Part shown: piece by piece, positions 1 to 8,955 of the stretch
Layout of the letters: every line of letters begins with the position of its first letter
Position numbering within the stretch: the first letter of the stretch is position 1
Notes under the pieces: model-generated
What the model was told of the DNA's origin: nothing
The model's database searches: none
Seen by the model: only the letters and a program-made list of their open reading frames with translations
NCBI GenBank assembly: GCA_021298155.1
Contig: JAJTEN010000036.1
Coordinates: 1 to 38,774 of the forward strand
Reading direction: 5' to 3'
DNA length: 38,774 nucleotides
DNA from: Sphingobacteriales bacterium
GTDB lineage: Bacteria > Bacteroidota > Bacteroidia > UKL13-3
Program-made: the position numbers and the translations under genes

Positions 1-83
1 GTCACCAAGCTAAAATTGATGAATGGCGTCATGAGCAAAGTTTGGTTCGAACCAAGGAAAGGCGACCGAATATAGGAGAGTAG
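1..83 (+). CDS. trmD: 3' end of trmD, tRNA (guanine-N1)-methyltransferase (partial)
   Basis: Reading from base 3, the frame stays open to the TAG at 81-83 and gives the last 26 residues of a protein. It contains the WR...SL.RT..RRP pattern typical of the TrmD C-terminus (seen here as DEWRHEQSLVRTKERRPN). TrmD methylates G37 of tRNAs to prevent frameshifting. The next gene is rplS, and trmD-rplS is a very common bacterial order, which supports the call. The rest of the gene lies before the window. Confidence 0.8.
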   Translation, partial: HQAKIDEWRHEQSLVRTKERRPNIGE

Positions 84-87
84 TGTT

Positions 88-188
88 TATAGTCCATAGT
101 CCATGGACCATAGACCAATTGAATTAAATTTTATTGTATAAGCATCTGTAATACAATGACTATGGACTATGGACTATGTACCATCGAC
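88..188. repeat. Heptanucleotide repeats in inverted orientation between trmD and rplS
   Basis: The left arm ATAGTCCATAGTCCAT (89-104) is a perfect 16-bp inverted copy of ATGGACTATGGACTAT at 162-177. Within each arm the unit TGGACTA or its complement repeats every 7 nt. Related variants continue to about 117 on the left (ccatggaccatagacca) and 188 on the right. The arms could fold into a cruciform or RNA hairpin around a 57-nt AT-rich loop. I see no coding frame or CRISPR-like spacer structure. A further variant lies at 676-706. Confidence 0.75.
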
Positions 189-206
189 TTTTTTTTTAGC
201 TTCTCT

Positions 207-236
207 TTTGTATTTAATTGAAAAAGTCTATTTTCG
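207..236 (+). promoter_or_regulatory. Possible Bacteroidota-type promoter for rplS
   Basis: TTTG at 207-210 is followed after 18 nt by TATTTTCG at 229-236, one base from the Bacteroidota -7 consensus TAnnTTTG. A transcript would begin near 243, about 20 nt before the ATG at 266. This placement also argues against the upstream TTG at 218 as the rplS start. It is pattern matching only. Confidence 0.35.
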
Positions 237-265
237 CAGTCCGATTTTTAGAAAAGAATAGCAAC

Positions 266-613
266 ATGGACGCAATAAAATTTGTAGAGCAAGAATTTAC
301 TCAAGGAAAAACTTTCCCGGCATTTGCCGCTGGAGATACCATTAACGTACACTATAAAATTCGTGAAGGCGCAAAAGAGCGCATTCAGCAATACCAAGGT
401 GTAGTAATTCAACGCAGAAATGCAGGTTTGAGTGAAACCGTTACCGTTCGTAAAATTTCTAATGGAGTAGGTGTTGAGCGTATTTTCCCATTATACAGCT
501 TGAATATTGATAAAATCGAATTGGTAATGCGTGGTAAAGTCCGCAGAGCTCGTTTGTTTTACTTACGTGAAGCTAAGGGTAAAAATGCTAAGATTAAAGA
601 AAGAAGAGGGTAA
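266..613 (+). CDS. rplS: 50S ribosomal protein L19
   Basis: The product is a 115-residue L19, a large-subunit ribosomal protein at the interface with the 30S subunit. The sequence has the family's FVEQEF start, the [13 protein letters not shown] strand, the [14 protein letters not shown] segment and the VERIFPLYS core, ending in a basic tail. The frame is open back to a TTG at 218, but that adds 16 residues not typical of L19 and overlaps a candidate -7 promoter box, so ATG 266 is chosen. It follows trmD and is closed by a strong terminator. Confidence 0.95.
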   Translation: MDAIKFVEQEFTQGKTFPAFAAGDTINVHYKIREGAKERIQQYQGVVIQRRNAGLSETVTVRKISNGVGVERIFPLYSLNIDKIELVMRGKVRRARLFYLREAKGKNAKIKERRG

Positions 614-636
614 AAATTTAATAACTTAAGCAAAAG

Positions 637-669
637 ACCCCGGCTCATTTATTTGGGTCGGGGTTTTTG
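637..669 (+). terminator. Rho-independent terminator after rplS
   Basis: The arms ACCCCG (637-642) and CGGGGT (659-664) pair and are followed directly by a T run. The loop contains a second possible GACCC/GGGTC pairing (636-640 with 655-659). It starts 23 nt after the rplS stop. Confidence 0.8.
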
Positions 670-675
670 TTTAAA

Positions 676-706
676 CTATGGTCTATGGTCTAAGGACTAT
701 CGACCA
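676..706. repeat. Third copy of the TATGG-type heptanucleotide repeat, before valS
   Basis: ACTATGGTCTATGGTC and the following TAAGGACTATCGACC are degenerate 7-nt-period units of the family seen at 88-188. It lies between the rplS terminator and the valS start. No protein or RNA gene is evident. Confidence 0.6.
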
Positions 707-729
707 AAAAAGAGATTAACTACCAAAAA

Positions 730-3375
730 ATGAACGAATTAGCAAAAACATATACGCCACAAGATTTTGAAGAGAAGTGGTATGCTTATTGGTTGAGCCA
801 AAAGTTTTTTCATGCTGAACCAAATCCAGAAAAAGAACCATATACCATAGTAATTCCACCACCAAATGTGACTGGTGTGCTGCATATGGGCCATATGCTT
901 AATAATACCATTCAAGATGTTTTGGTGCGCAGGGCGCGCATGCAAGGTAAAAATGCTTGTTGGGTGCCTGGAACAGACCATGCCTCTATTGCTACCGAAG
1001 CCAAAGTTGTTCAATTATTGCGTGAACAAGGGATAAAAAAATCTGATTTAAGTAGAGAAGATTTTTTAAAGCATGCCTATTCTTGGAAAGAAAAGTATGG
1101 AGGAATTATCTTAGAACAGCTCAAAAAATTAGGTGCCAGCTGCGATTGGGATAGAACACGTTTTACCATGGAGCCTAAGTTAAGCGAGGCCGTAATAGAT
1201 GTGTTTATTGATATGTACAACAAGGGCTTAATATATCGTGGTTTGCGCATGGTAAATTGGGATCCGCAGGGCAAAACGGCCCTAAGTGATGAAGAAGTAA
1301 TTCATAAAGAAGTACAATCTAAGTTGTATTATATTAGGTATTTTATGGCAGATGGCAGCGGTAATTATGTTACCATTGCTACTACCAGACCAGAGACAAT
1401 TTTAGCTGATGTGGCAATTTGCGTTCATCCATCAGATGAACGCTACAAACACCTATTAGGTCAAAAATGCCTAGTTCCGTTTATACATAGGGAAATTCCA
1501 ATTATAGCCGATGAGTATATTGATCCAGCTTTTGGCACAGGCTGTTTAAAAGTGACGCCTGCGCACGATCCAAATGATTATCTTATTGGGCAAAAGCATG
1601 GTTTAGCGGTAATTGATGTATTAAGTGAGGATGGGTTTTTAAATGAAAATGCACAGGATGCCAGGTATATTGGTAAAGATAGATTTGCAGTTAGGAAGCA
1701 AATTGCCATTGATTTAGAGGAAGCCGGACATATTGAAAAAATTGAGGAGCATAAGAACCAAGTAGGAACCAGTGAACGAACGGGTGCTGTAATAGAACCT
1801 CGTTTGAGTTTGCAATGGTGGGTAGATATGAAGAAATTTATGGCCAGAAACCCGCAAGTTTTAGATGCGGTAATGAGCGATGAAATTCAATTTCACCCAG
1901 CTAAAATGAAAAACACCTACAAACACTGGATTGATAATATCAAAGATTGGTGTATAAGCAGGCAGCTTTGGTGGGGGCAACAAATTCCAGCCTGGTATAA
2001 TGAGAAAGGAGAATTAGTTGCAGTTGCTAAAACTGAAGCAGAAGCAATAGAAATGCTAAAAGCCAAAGGCCAAGAGCCAATTGCTAATAGCTTAAAACAA
2101 GACGAAGACGTTCTAGACACTTGGTTTAGTTCTTGGTTATGGCCAATTTCTGTGTTTGATGGTTTTGAAGACCCTGAAAATGCAGACATTAAACATTTTT
2201 ACCCTACCAATGATTTAGTAACTGCACCAGAAATTATGTTTTTTTGGGTATTTAGAATGATCATGGCAGGTTACGAATGGCGCGGCGAAAAACCGTTTAG
2301 TAATGTATATTATACCGGTATTGTGAGAGATAAGCAACGCCGCAAAATGAGTAAGTCTCTAGGTAATTCACCAGATCCTCTAGACCTTATTGCCAAGTAT
2401 GGCGCAGATGGGGTTCGCATGGGCATGCTGCTTTGTTCTCCTGCCGGAAATGATATCTTGTTTGATGACAGTCAGGTTGAGCAAGGAAGAAATTTTGCCA
2501 ATAAAATCTGGAATGCGTTTAGGTTGGTAAAAGGCTGGGAAGTGAAGCCAGATAGTGGGTTTAGCCCAGAGATTATTGAGGCAAACCAAACCAGTGGGCG
2601 TTGGTTTTCAGCTAGGTTACACGATGCTTTGCTTGATATTGAAGAGAAGTACAAAGGATACCGATTAAGTGAAGCTTTAATGAGCATTTATAAACTTATT
2701 TGGGACGATTTTTGTGCTTGGTATTTAGAAATGGTAAAGCCTGTTTATGGCGAACCAATGAACGAAAGTACTTACCAAACCACCTTGTCATTTTTTGAAG
2801 AATTGATGAAGGTTTTGCATCCTTTTATGCCATTTATAACCGAAGAAATTTGGCAAAATATGGCAGTACGCAAAGCGGGTGAATCTATTTGTGTGGCCCA
2901 ATATCCGGTGGCTATTGGGGTAGAAGCACCTAATTTAATGCGTGTTTTTGAAAGCATACAGCAAATTAGAAACTTGAGAAATGCCAAAGGATTAAGTCCG
3001 AAAGAGGCCTTTGAAATCTTTATTAAAGCCAAAGATCAAAGCTTATATGCGCCATTTACTTTCTTGTTAAAGAAGTTAGCCAATGTAAGTGCTATTCATT
3101 TTGTAGACGCACAACCACAGGGAAGTACCTTGTTACCTGTTGATACCGATGAACTCTTTGTGGTATTAAATTTACAAGTAGATGCGGTGGCAGAGCGCGA
3201 GAAAATGGAAAAGGAAATTGAATACCTTGAAGGCTTTATGAAATCTGTGGATGCTAAGTTAAGCAATGAGAGATTTGTTGCGAACGCAAAGCCTGAATTG
3301 GTAGAAAAAGAGCGTCAGAAAAAAGCGGATGCCGCTGCCAAAATTGAAATATTAAGAAAGAGTTTAGAAGGCTAA
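730..3375 (+). CDS. valS: Valyl-tRNA synthetase
   Basis: This class I synthetase charges tRNA-Val with valine in the cytoplasm. At 881 residues it has normal family length. The HIGH-type motif appears as HMGH at residues 52-55 within PPPNVTGVLHMGHMLN, and KMSKS lies at 539-543. Between them is the CP1 editing domain, which removes mischarged threonine, with the TTRPETILADVA segment. The anticodon-binding domain and a C-terminal coiled-coil arm (about residues 810-881, rich in K and E) follow. The ATG at 730 starts right after the heptamer repeat region. It converges with mpl, with 13 nt between the stops. Confidence 0.97.
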   Translation: MNELAKTYTPQDFEEKWYAYWLSQKFFHAEPNPEKEPYTIVIPPPNVTGVLHMGHMLNNTIQDVLVRRARMQGKNACWVPGTDHASIATEAKVVQLLREQGIKKSDLSREDFLKHAYSWKEKYGGIILEQLKKLGASCDWDRTRFTMEPKLSEAVIDVFIDMYNKGLIYRGLRMVNWDPQGKTALSDEEVIHKEVQSKLYYIRYFMADGSGNYVTIATTRPETILADVAICVHPSDERYKHLLGQKCLVPFIHREIPIIADEYIDPAFGTGCLKVTPAHDPNDYLIGQKHGLAVIDVLSEDGFLNENAQDARYIGKDRFAVRKQIAIDLEEAGHIEKIEEHKNQVGTSERTGAVIEPRLSLQWWVDMKKFMARNPQVLDAVMSDEIQFHPAKMKNTYKHWIDNIKDWCISRQLWWGQQIPAWYNEKGELVAVAKTEAEAIEMLKAKGQEPIANSLKQDEDVLDTWFSSWLWPISVFDGFEDPENADIKHFYPTNDLVTAPEIMFFWVFRMIMAGYEWRGEKPFSNVYYTGIVRDKQRRKMSKSLGNSPDPLDLIAKYGADGVRMGMLLCSPAGNDILFDDSQVEQGRNFANKIWNAFRLVKGWEVKPDSGFSPEIIEANQTSGRWFSARLHDALLDIEEKYKGYRLSEALMSIYKLIWDDFCAWYLEMVKPVYGEPMNESTYQTTLSFFEELMKVLHPFMPFITEEIWQNMAVRKAGESICVAQYPVAIGVEAPNLMRVFESIQQIRNLRNAKGLSPKEAFEIFIKAKDQSLYAPFTFLLKKLANVSAIHFVDAQPQGSTLLPVDTDELFVVLNLQVDAVAEREKMEKEIEYLEGFMKSVDAKLSNERFVANAKPELVEKERQKKADAAAKIEILRKSLEG

Positions 3376-3388
3376 AGAAAATATTATT

Positions 3389-4735
3389 TTAAAATTCTAA
3401 ATCCATGCCGTCAAAAGTGCCGCTGCTCATGAGCAATAGGTTTTCTTGGCCTGTATAATGTGATTTAATAAAGACACGTAATTCGTTTTTGTCTGTAAAT
3501 ACCTGTACGTTTTCTCCAAAACCATTGGCAACATCTTCTTTGCTAAGCATGGGCATTTTTTTGATTTCTAAGGCATGTTTGCTAAATAAAACTGCTCTCA
3601 CATCTGCCTGAACTAAGGTGTTCTTATAGTGTGGTAAAAAGTCTTTATTTAAACTGCTATAGGTATGCAATTCGTAAATGGCAATGAGTTTACGATTTGG
3701 GTATAATTCGCGAACGGCATTAACGGTTGCTTTAAGCTTAGATGGTGCATGGGCAAAGTCTCTAAACACCAAGCTATCTTCCGTTTCTTTTATGGTTTCT
3801 AATCGTTTGGCCGTACCTGTAAAGCTTTGTATTGCCTCAAAAAACTGACTTTGGTTCAGGCCAACTTTTAAACAAGCATGCATGGCGGCCATCATGTTTT
3901 GTAGGTTGTGCGATCCAAAGAAAGATAGGGTAGTGCTGTGTGGAAGTCCAGTTAGCGCACTGTTTAACATAAACTTACCATTTACAACTTCAAAGGAAGG
4001 TGTTTGGTAGGCAATTTTTGCACAAGCCGTTTCTGTTTGATCCAAAAGTTTTTTTACCTCTGGATCTGATTCACAATAGATGATTGCGCCAGTTTCTGGA
4101 ATGTCTTGCACAAATTTTTTGAATTGCCAGAGGTAATTTTCAAAAGTTGGAAACACATTTATATGATCCCATGCTATACCAGTAATAATGCCAATATTGG
4201 CTTGGTAAACATGAAATTTTGGTCGCAAATCTAGCGCAGAAGTAAGGTATTCATCCCCTTCAAAAACGGCAATTTTAGAAGTATGGCTGAACCCAACCAT
4301 GGTTTCGAAGCCGGCTAATTGGGAGCCTACTAAATAGTCGAATTCAAGATTATGGTAATTTAATACATGCAAAATCATAGCAGTGGTGCTGGTTTTACCA
4401 TGACTCCCACCCACTACAATTCTCAATTTGTCCTTGGTTTGTTCGTACATATATTCTGGAAAAGAATATATTTTTAATCCCAATTCTTGCGCGCGGGCAA
4501 TCTCTGGATTGTCTTTACGGGCATGCATACCTAAGATGATGGCATCTATGTCTGTTGTTATAAGTTCGGGTTGCCAACCAAAAGAGGCTGGAAGCAATCC
4601 ATAATTTTTTAATCGCGATAAGGCTGGTTCATAGATTTCATCATCGGTACCTGTTACTTGATAACCTTTTTTATGTAAAGCAATGGCCATATTGTGCATT
4701 ACCGCACCGCCAATAGATATAAAATGTACGCGCAC
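3389..4735 (-). CDS. mpl: Mpl-like Mur ligase (UDP-MurNAc tripeptide recycling ligase)
   Basis: The 448-residue protein has Mur ligase architecture: an N-terminal Rossmann-like domain (HFISIGGAVMHNMA, near residues 4-17), the ATP-binding P-loop GSHGKTST at 110-117, then central and C-terminal ligase domains. The length and the N-terminal sequence fit the Mpl family better than MurC. Mpl joins L-Ala-gamma-D-Glu-meso-DAP tripeptide to UDP-MurNAc when cell wall material is recycled. Substrate assignment comes from family resemblance. It lies 4 nt after the TonB-like gene and is probably co-transcribed with it. Confidence 0.85.
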   Translation of the reverse strand: MRVHFISIGGAVMHNMAIALHKKGYQVTGTDDEIYEPALSRLKNYGLLPASFGWQPELITTDIDAIILGMHARKDNPEIARAQELGLKIYSFPEYMYEQTKDKLRIVVGGSHGKTSTTAMILHVLNYHNLEFDYLVGSQLAGFETMVGFSHTSKIAVFEGDEYLTSALDLRPKFHVYQANIGIITGIAWDHINVFPTFENYLWQFKKFVQDIPETGAIIYCESDPEVKKLLDQTETACAKIAYQTPSFEVVNGKFMLNSALTGLPHSTTLSFFGSHNLQNMMAAMHACLKVGLNQSQFFEAIQSFTGTAKRLETIKETEDSLVFRDFAHAPSKLKATVNAVRELYPNRKLIAIYELHTYSSLNKDFLPHYKNTLVQADVRAVLFSKHALEIKKMPMLSKEDVANGFGENVQVFTDKNELRVFIKSHYTGQENLLLMSSGTFDGMDLEF

Positions 4736-4739
4736 TTTT

Positions 4740-5105
4740 TTATTTTAATTTAAATGAGATTGGTAGGGTAAAAACAACATTCACAGGTTTGCCCATTTGC
4801 GTGCCCGGCGACCATTTGGGCATTAAACTTAATACACGAATAACTTCCTCGGCAAATTCGGGTTCAACTTTATTTACAATTTGAATGTTTTCTATACCGC
4901 CCTCTTTGTTGATAATAAACTTGGAGATAACCCTTGCCTCAATCTTATCTTTTTTTAAGTTTTTTGGATACTTAACTTCCTTAAATGTAAGTACCTTATC
5001 GTTCTCTGAAGTATCCATTGTTTTTGATTGATTTGGGTCTATTTTATCTTGCGCGAACAAAAAAGCTGGAAAGCTTAAGCAGAATAAGAGTATTAAATTT
5101 TTCAT
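4740..5105 (-). CDS. Small secreted TonB C-terminal domain protein
   Basis: This 121-residue protein has a signal peptide (MKNLILLFCLSFPAFLFAQ, cleaved near residue 19). The rest resembles the TonB C-terminal domain: YPKNLKKDKIEARVISKFIINKEGG, then an EVIRVLSLMPKWSPGTQMGKPV segment matching the usual P.W.PG...GKPV signature, then a final beta strand. It has no proline-rich spanning region and no membrane anchor, so it is unlikely to be a classical energy transducer. Such stand-alone TonB-C proteins are common in Bacteroidota and mostly of unknown role. It is the first gene of a pair with mpl, and its 5' region faces the MBL hydrolase gene. Confidence 0.8.
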   Translation of the reverse strand: MKNLILLFCLSFPAFLFAQDKIDPNQSKTMDTSENDKVLTFKEVKYPKNLKKDKIEARVISKFIINKEGGIENIQIVNKVEPEFAEEVIRVLSLMPKWSPGTQMGKPVNVVFTLPISFKLK

Positions 5106-5218
5106 TGGTGTTAATTAGCATACGAATTAACAAATATTTTAGAAGAAATAAGCACAGATAAAAAGCTTTTTTGTTAAATTAATTCTTTTCAGTTTATAAA
5201 ATTTACTATTCTTGTTTC

Positions 5219-6049
5219 ATGGAATTATATACAATAGAAACAGGTAATTTTAAGTTAGATGGCGGCGCCATGTTTGGGGTTGTGCCTAAAAGTATATGGA
5301 ACAAGCTAAATCCAGCAGATGATAATAATATGATCAGTATGGCGATGCGTTGTTTGTTGGTTCAAGATGGAAACAGATTAATCCTAATTGATAATGGCAT
5401 GGGGTCGAAACAGGATGCTAAATTCTTTGGGTATTATTATTTGTATGGCGATTTTTCTTTAGATGCTTCCTTGGCCAAGTATGGTTTTAGCAGAAACGAT
5501 ATTACCGATATGGTGCTTACCCACTTGCATTTTGATCATTGTGGTGGCAGTATTCAATACAATGCAGATCGAACGAAGCTTGAAACCGCTTTTCCAAACG
5601 CTAGGTATTGGGTAGCAGAAGAGCATTGGAATGAAGCCTTGAACCCCAATCCACGAGAAAAAGCAAGTTTTTTAAAAGAGAATATTTTGCCCATTCAAGA
5701 AAGTGGTCAGCTGCAATTGTTGCAGGCAGGCCAGCAATTTCATAAGGATATTGACCTATTGTTTTCTGTCGGACACACCCAACACATGATGCTTCCAGTA
5801 ATACCCTATAAAGGAACAAAATTAGTGTACATGGCCGATTTAATTCCCACACAAGCCCATATGCCAATATCGTATGTTATGGGCTATGATGTTCGCCCGC
5901 TAAATGCCATGAAAGAAAAAGCGGATGTGTTAAATATGGCCCTCGAAAATAATTGGATTTTGTATTTTGAACACGATCCGTTTAATATGGCTTGCACCTT
6001 ACAACAAACCGAAAAAGGGATTAGGGTAAAAGATCAAGTTTTAATATAA
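5219..6049 (+). CDS. Metallo-beta-lactamase-fold hydrolase
   Basis: This 276-residue protein has the metal-binding THLHFDHCGG motif (HxHxDH) near residue 101, a second metal His in FSVGHTQHMM, an Asp in YMADLIPTQAH and a late His in YFEHDP, so the full binuclear site is present. There is no signal peptide, so it acts in the cytoplasm. The arrangement resembles the AhlD/lactonase-like and quinolone-type MBL groups, but the substrate cannot be read from sequence. ATG 5219 is the only good start. Its stop runs straight into a heptamer repeat shared with the 3' end of the GH92 gene. Confidence 0.85.
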   Translation: MELYTIETGNFKLDGGAMFGVVPKSIWNKLNPADDNNMISMAMRCLLVQDGNRLILIDNGMGSKQDAKFFGYYYLYGDFSLDASLAKYGFSRNDITDMVLTHLHFDHCGGSIQYNADRTKLETAFPNARYWVAEEHWNEALNPNPREKASFLKENILPIQESGQLQLLQAGQQFHKDIDLLFSVGHTQHMMLPVIPYKGTKLVYMADLIPTQAHMPISYVMGYDVRPLNAMKEKADVLNMALENNWILYFEHDPFNMACTLQQTEKGIRVKDQVLI

Positions 6050-6087
6050 CACTCAAAACTTAACACTTAACACTTAACACTCAAAAC
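6048..6087. repeat. CTTAACA heptamer repeat filling a convergent intergenic gap
   Basis: AACACTCAAAAC occurs at 6048-6059 and again at 6076-6087. Between them, ACTTAAC-type 7-nt units repeat three times. The array fills the whole 38 nt between the MBL stop (6049) and the GH92 stop (6088). No strong hairpin was seen, so it is not an obvious terminator. Confidence 0.8.
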
Positions 6088-8886
6088 CTACCTCACCCCA
6101 ATTTCATCAACAAAAATAAAGGCTTCCTCACCAGCGCTGATATGCCATGCAGGCAATTTGCCAAAGTTTTGTGCACTTACTTTGATATACCTTACTTGGA
6201 TATTTTTATCTAATTTTTGTGCTAATTTTAAAATAATATTTTCTTGGGTTTCTTCGGGAGTTTGGTGACCAATATCTGCTAATTGTTCGTAATTTTTACC
6301 ATCTACAGAGCCCCAGAATTCTACTTTCTTGGGCAACATGATCCATGAGCGTTGGTCTTGCAAGAAATTAGCATAAACATAAGTAATATCTGTACTCTTT
6401 TTTAAATCAATTATCGCTTCAAAATTGCACCCTTGATAACCTTGCCATGATCCTTTCCTCCAGTCTTTATCGCCATAAATGCCATCAATTAAGCCCTCTG
6501 CTCCGCCAGCGGTATATTGCCTATTGTACTTTTGCTGTAAGCTAATTTCCCAGGTATTGTTACGTTTGTAATACTGGGCGCTACTCTCCAAATTCCTCAT
6601 TTCTCCCTGCCAATTGATAGCACTAATGGCTTTTATTTCGGCACTCGATTTTAGGTAAAAAGGTGCTTTGTATAATTGAAATTTATCAGCTGTGTTTGAA
6701 TCTTTATAGGTAATTGAATAATAAATTTCGGTATTTACCTGTTTAAAATTAGACCTTATTTCAATCAAAATACTGTCGGTAAAAGTTTTACTTTTTGCGA
6801 GAATAATAGGAGCTGGGAGTAGGGTGCCCGACTTATAATCGGCGGCGGTTTTTGGGTTCAGACCGATAAAGGCATTTTTTCTAATGGCATTGTTTTTAGC
6901 GCTATCAGCAAGGGTAAAATCTTCAAAGAGGGAATAACCTATTTGGTATTCATTTAAACCTGGAGTAACAGGATAATAACCCAGTGAACTCATTACATAC
7001 CACGCACTCATTTGGCCGCAATCTTCATTGCCCGATAAGCCATCGGGTGCATTTTGATACATTTCATTTAAAATTTGCTTCACCCGCATTTTTGTTTTTT
7101 CTGGCTTGCCAACATAATTGTATAAATAGGCCATGTGGTGACTAGGTTCGTTGCCATGCGCGTATTGACCTATAAGTCCGGTTATATCTGCTTGGGTTCG
7201 ACCTGTAGTTTTGGTATCTGTGGTAAACAAAGAATCTAATTTTTGTTCAAAGGCAGCTTTGCCTCCCATAGCTGTAATTAACCCTAAAATATCTTGCGGA
7301 ACAAAGAATGTGTATTGCCAAGCATTAGCTTCCGTGTAGTTATTATTAACTTCTCTGGGGTCGAATGGTTCGTACCATGCCCCATTTTTACGCGGTTGCA
7401 TAAAGCCTGTTTCTGGGTTAAATACCTGCTGCCAAATAGGAAAACTCTGATCATTTTTTGGGATTGCACCCACCTGTTTTTTTATTTGATCTACACACCA
7501 ACTATTGTAAGCATATTCTAGCGATTTACTTAAGCTCTCACTTTCATCTTCCACTGTTAAATAGCCTTTTTGGTGAAATATATCTGCTCCATATTGGTGA
7601 TTTTTGGCAGTGCCGATTGTAGCTTCTAAGGCTAGTTTTTTATCAAAGTTATCGTTTCCTTTGGCCAATGCATCTGCAATGATGCTTGCAGAATGATAGC
7701 CTATCATGCAATCGGTTTCGTTGCTGGCAAGCTCCCACATGGGCATTCTGCCAACCTGCTTATATTGTGCTAAAAACGTTTTTATGAAGTCAACATTTCT
7801 TTCGGCTTGAACCAAATTAAATAGAGGATGTAAAGCCCTGAAGGTGTCCCACAAACTAAAAACTGAATAATAGGTAAAGCTGGTATCGGTATAAATTTTA
7901 TGGTCTCTTCCGCGGTATCTGCCATCTACATCACTGGCGGTAGAAGGGTGGATAAAACAATGGTATAAGGAAGTATAAAATATTTCTCTTTCGGTTTTGG
8001 TTCCGCCCTTCACGGCAATTTTAGCAAGTTCCTTATTCCAAAAATGAGTGGCATCTGTTTTGGTTTTATTAAAATTCCAATGAGGTATTTCTGTTTGTAA
8101 ATTTTGTTTAGCGCCAAATTCATCCACCGAACTAATTCCTACTTTCACATAAATTGTTTCACCTTTTTTTAGGTTAAAATTAAAATAAGCCATAGTGGCA
8201 TTTTTATCCGTAGCCGCATTTTTTTGTATTGAACTAAATTCTTTTGAGAATTCTATATAGAAATATACAAATTGATCTTTAGCCCATGCCTCACTTCTCC
8301 TGTATCCGCTGATGGTTTTGGAATTAATAATATTGATTTTACCATCCAATAATTTATCTCTGTGTAATAGGTCTAGTACAACTTGGTATGATCCATTTTT
8401 GGAGAAGGTATACTGGTGAAAAGCGGCGCGTGTTGTAGCTGTGAGTGCAACATCAATATTGTGTCTAAGTAAATTAACCTGATAAAAACCAGGTTTTGCT
8501 TGTTCTTTATTGTGCGAGAATTTTGAACGGTAATCGCTATTTTTAAATGTAGGATTACTAATTTGTGTAGGCATTAATAATATATCTCCAAAGTCGCTCA
8601 CCCCCGTTCCGCTCAAATGGGTATGACTGAACCCATAAATGATTGAGTCTGAATAATGATACCCACTACAGCCATCCCAACTGCCGTCTATGCGCGTATC
8701 TGGACTCACCTGCACCATGCCAAAAGGCACCACAGCACCCGGAAAAGTATGTCCATGCCCACCAGTACCTACAAAGGGATTTACCAAGGCGGTGTAATTG
8801 CTTTGAGCCATGGCGAATTGGCTCCAAGTTCCCCCTAACATAAAAACTAAACAAACAACGATAAGTCTACCCATATTTTTTTGCAT
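6088..8886 (-). CDS. Secreted GH92 family alpha-mannosidase with C-terminal accessory modules
   Basis: GH92 enzymes are calcium-dependent exo-alpha-mannosidases acting on N-glycans and mannans. A signal peptide ends near residue 28 (AMAQ). The N-terminal sandwich carries the hallmark NPFVGTGGHGHTFPGAVVPF (residues 36-55). The alpha/alpha barrel follows, with SLWDTFRALHPL and the catalytic region SGNEDCGQMSAWYVMSSLGY (around 612-632). After about residue 715 come a chitobiase-type beta domain and a discoidin-like (F5/8 type C) domain to residue 932, so it is longer than a bare GH92. No SusC/SusD pair is nearby, so it is not in a typical utilization locus. Mannose linkage preference is not predictable here. 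Confidence 0.9.
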   Translation of the reverse strand: MQKNMGRLIVVCLVFMLGGTWSQFAMAQSNYTALVNPFVGTGGHGHTFPGAVVPFGMVQVSPDTRIDGSWDGCSGYHYSDSIIYGFSHTHLSGTGVSDFGDILLMPTQISNPTFKNSDYRSKFSHNKEQAKPGFYQVNLLRHNIDVALTATTRAAFHQYTFSKNGSYQVVLDLLHRDKLLDGKINIINSKTISGYRRSEAWAKDQFVYFYIEFSKEFSSIQKNAATDKNATMAYFNFNLKKGETIYVKVGISSVDEFGAKQNLQTEIPHWNFNKTKTDATHFWNKELAKIAVKGGTKTEREIFYTSLYHCFIHPSTASDVDGRYRGRDHKIYTDTSFTYYSVFSLWDTFRALHPLFNLVQAERNVDFIKTFLAQYKQVGRMPMWELASNETDCMIGYHSASIIADALAKGNDNFDKKLALEATIGTAKNHQYGADIFHQKGYLTVEDESESLSKSLEYAYNSWCVDQIKKQVGAIPKNDQSFPIWQQVFNPETGFMQPRKNGAWYEPFDPREVNNNYTEANAWQYTFFVPQDILGLITAMGGKAAFEQKLDSLFTTDTKTTGRTQADITGLIGQYAHGNEPSHHMAYLYNYVGKPEKTKMRVKQILNEMYQNAPDGLSGNEDCGQMSAWYVMSSLGYYPVTPGLNEYQIGYSLFEDFTLADSAKNNAIRKNAFIGLNPKTAADYKSGTLLPAPIILAKSKTFTDSILIEIRSNFKQVNTEIYYSITYKDSNTADKFQLYKAPFYLKSSAEIKAISAINWQGEMRNLESSAQYYKRNNTWEISLQQKYNRQYTAGGAEGLIDGIYGDKDWRKGSWQGYQGCNFEAIIDLKKSTDITYVYANFLQDQRSWIMLPKKVEFWGSVDGKNYEQLADIGHQTPEETQENIILKLAQKLDKNIQVRYIKVSAQNFGKLPAWHISAGEEAFIFVDEIGVR

Positions 8887-8955
8887 CGCCGAATATACTA
8901 TAATACTCGGAAAGGGCAGAAAATATTCCTTTAAAGGGTTTAAAATTTTTGGATC

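Noticed and set aside
88-188. Possible CRISPR array
   Set aside because: Repeats have a 7-nt period without unique spacers, and no cas gene is present.
218-265. TTG 218 as start of rplS
   Set aside because: The added 16 residues are not typical of L19 and overlap a likely promoter box.
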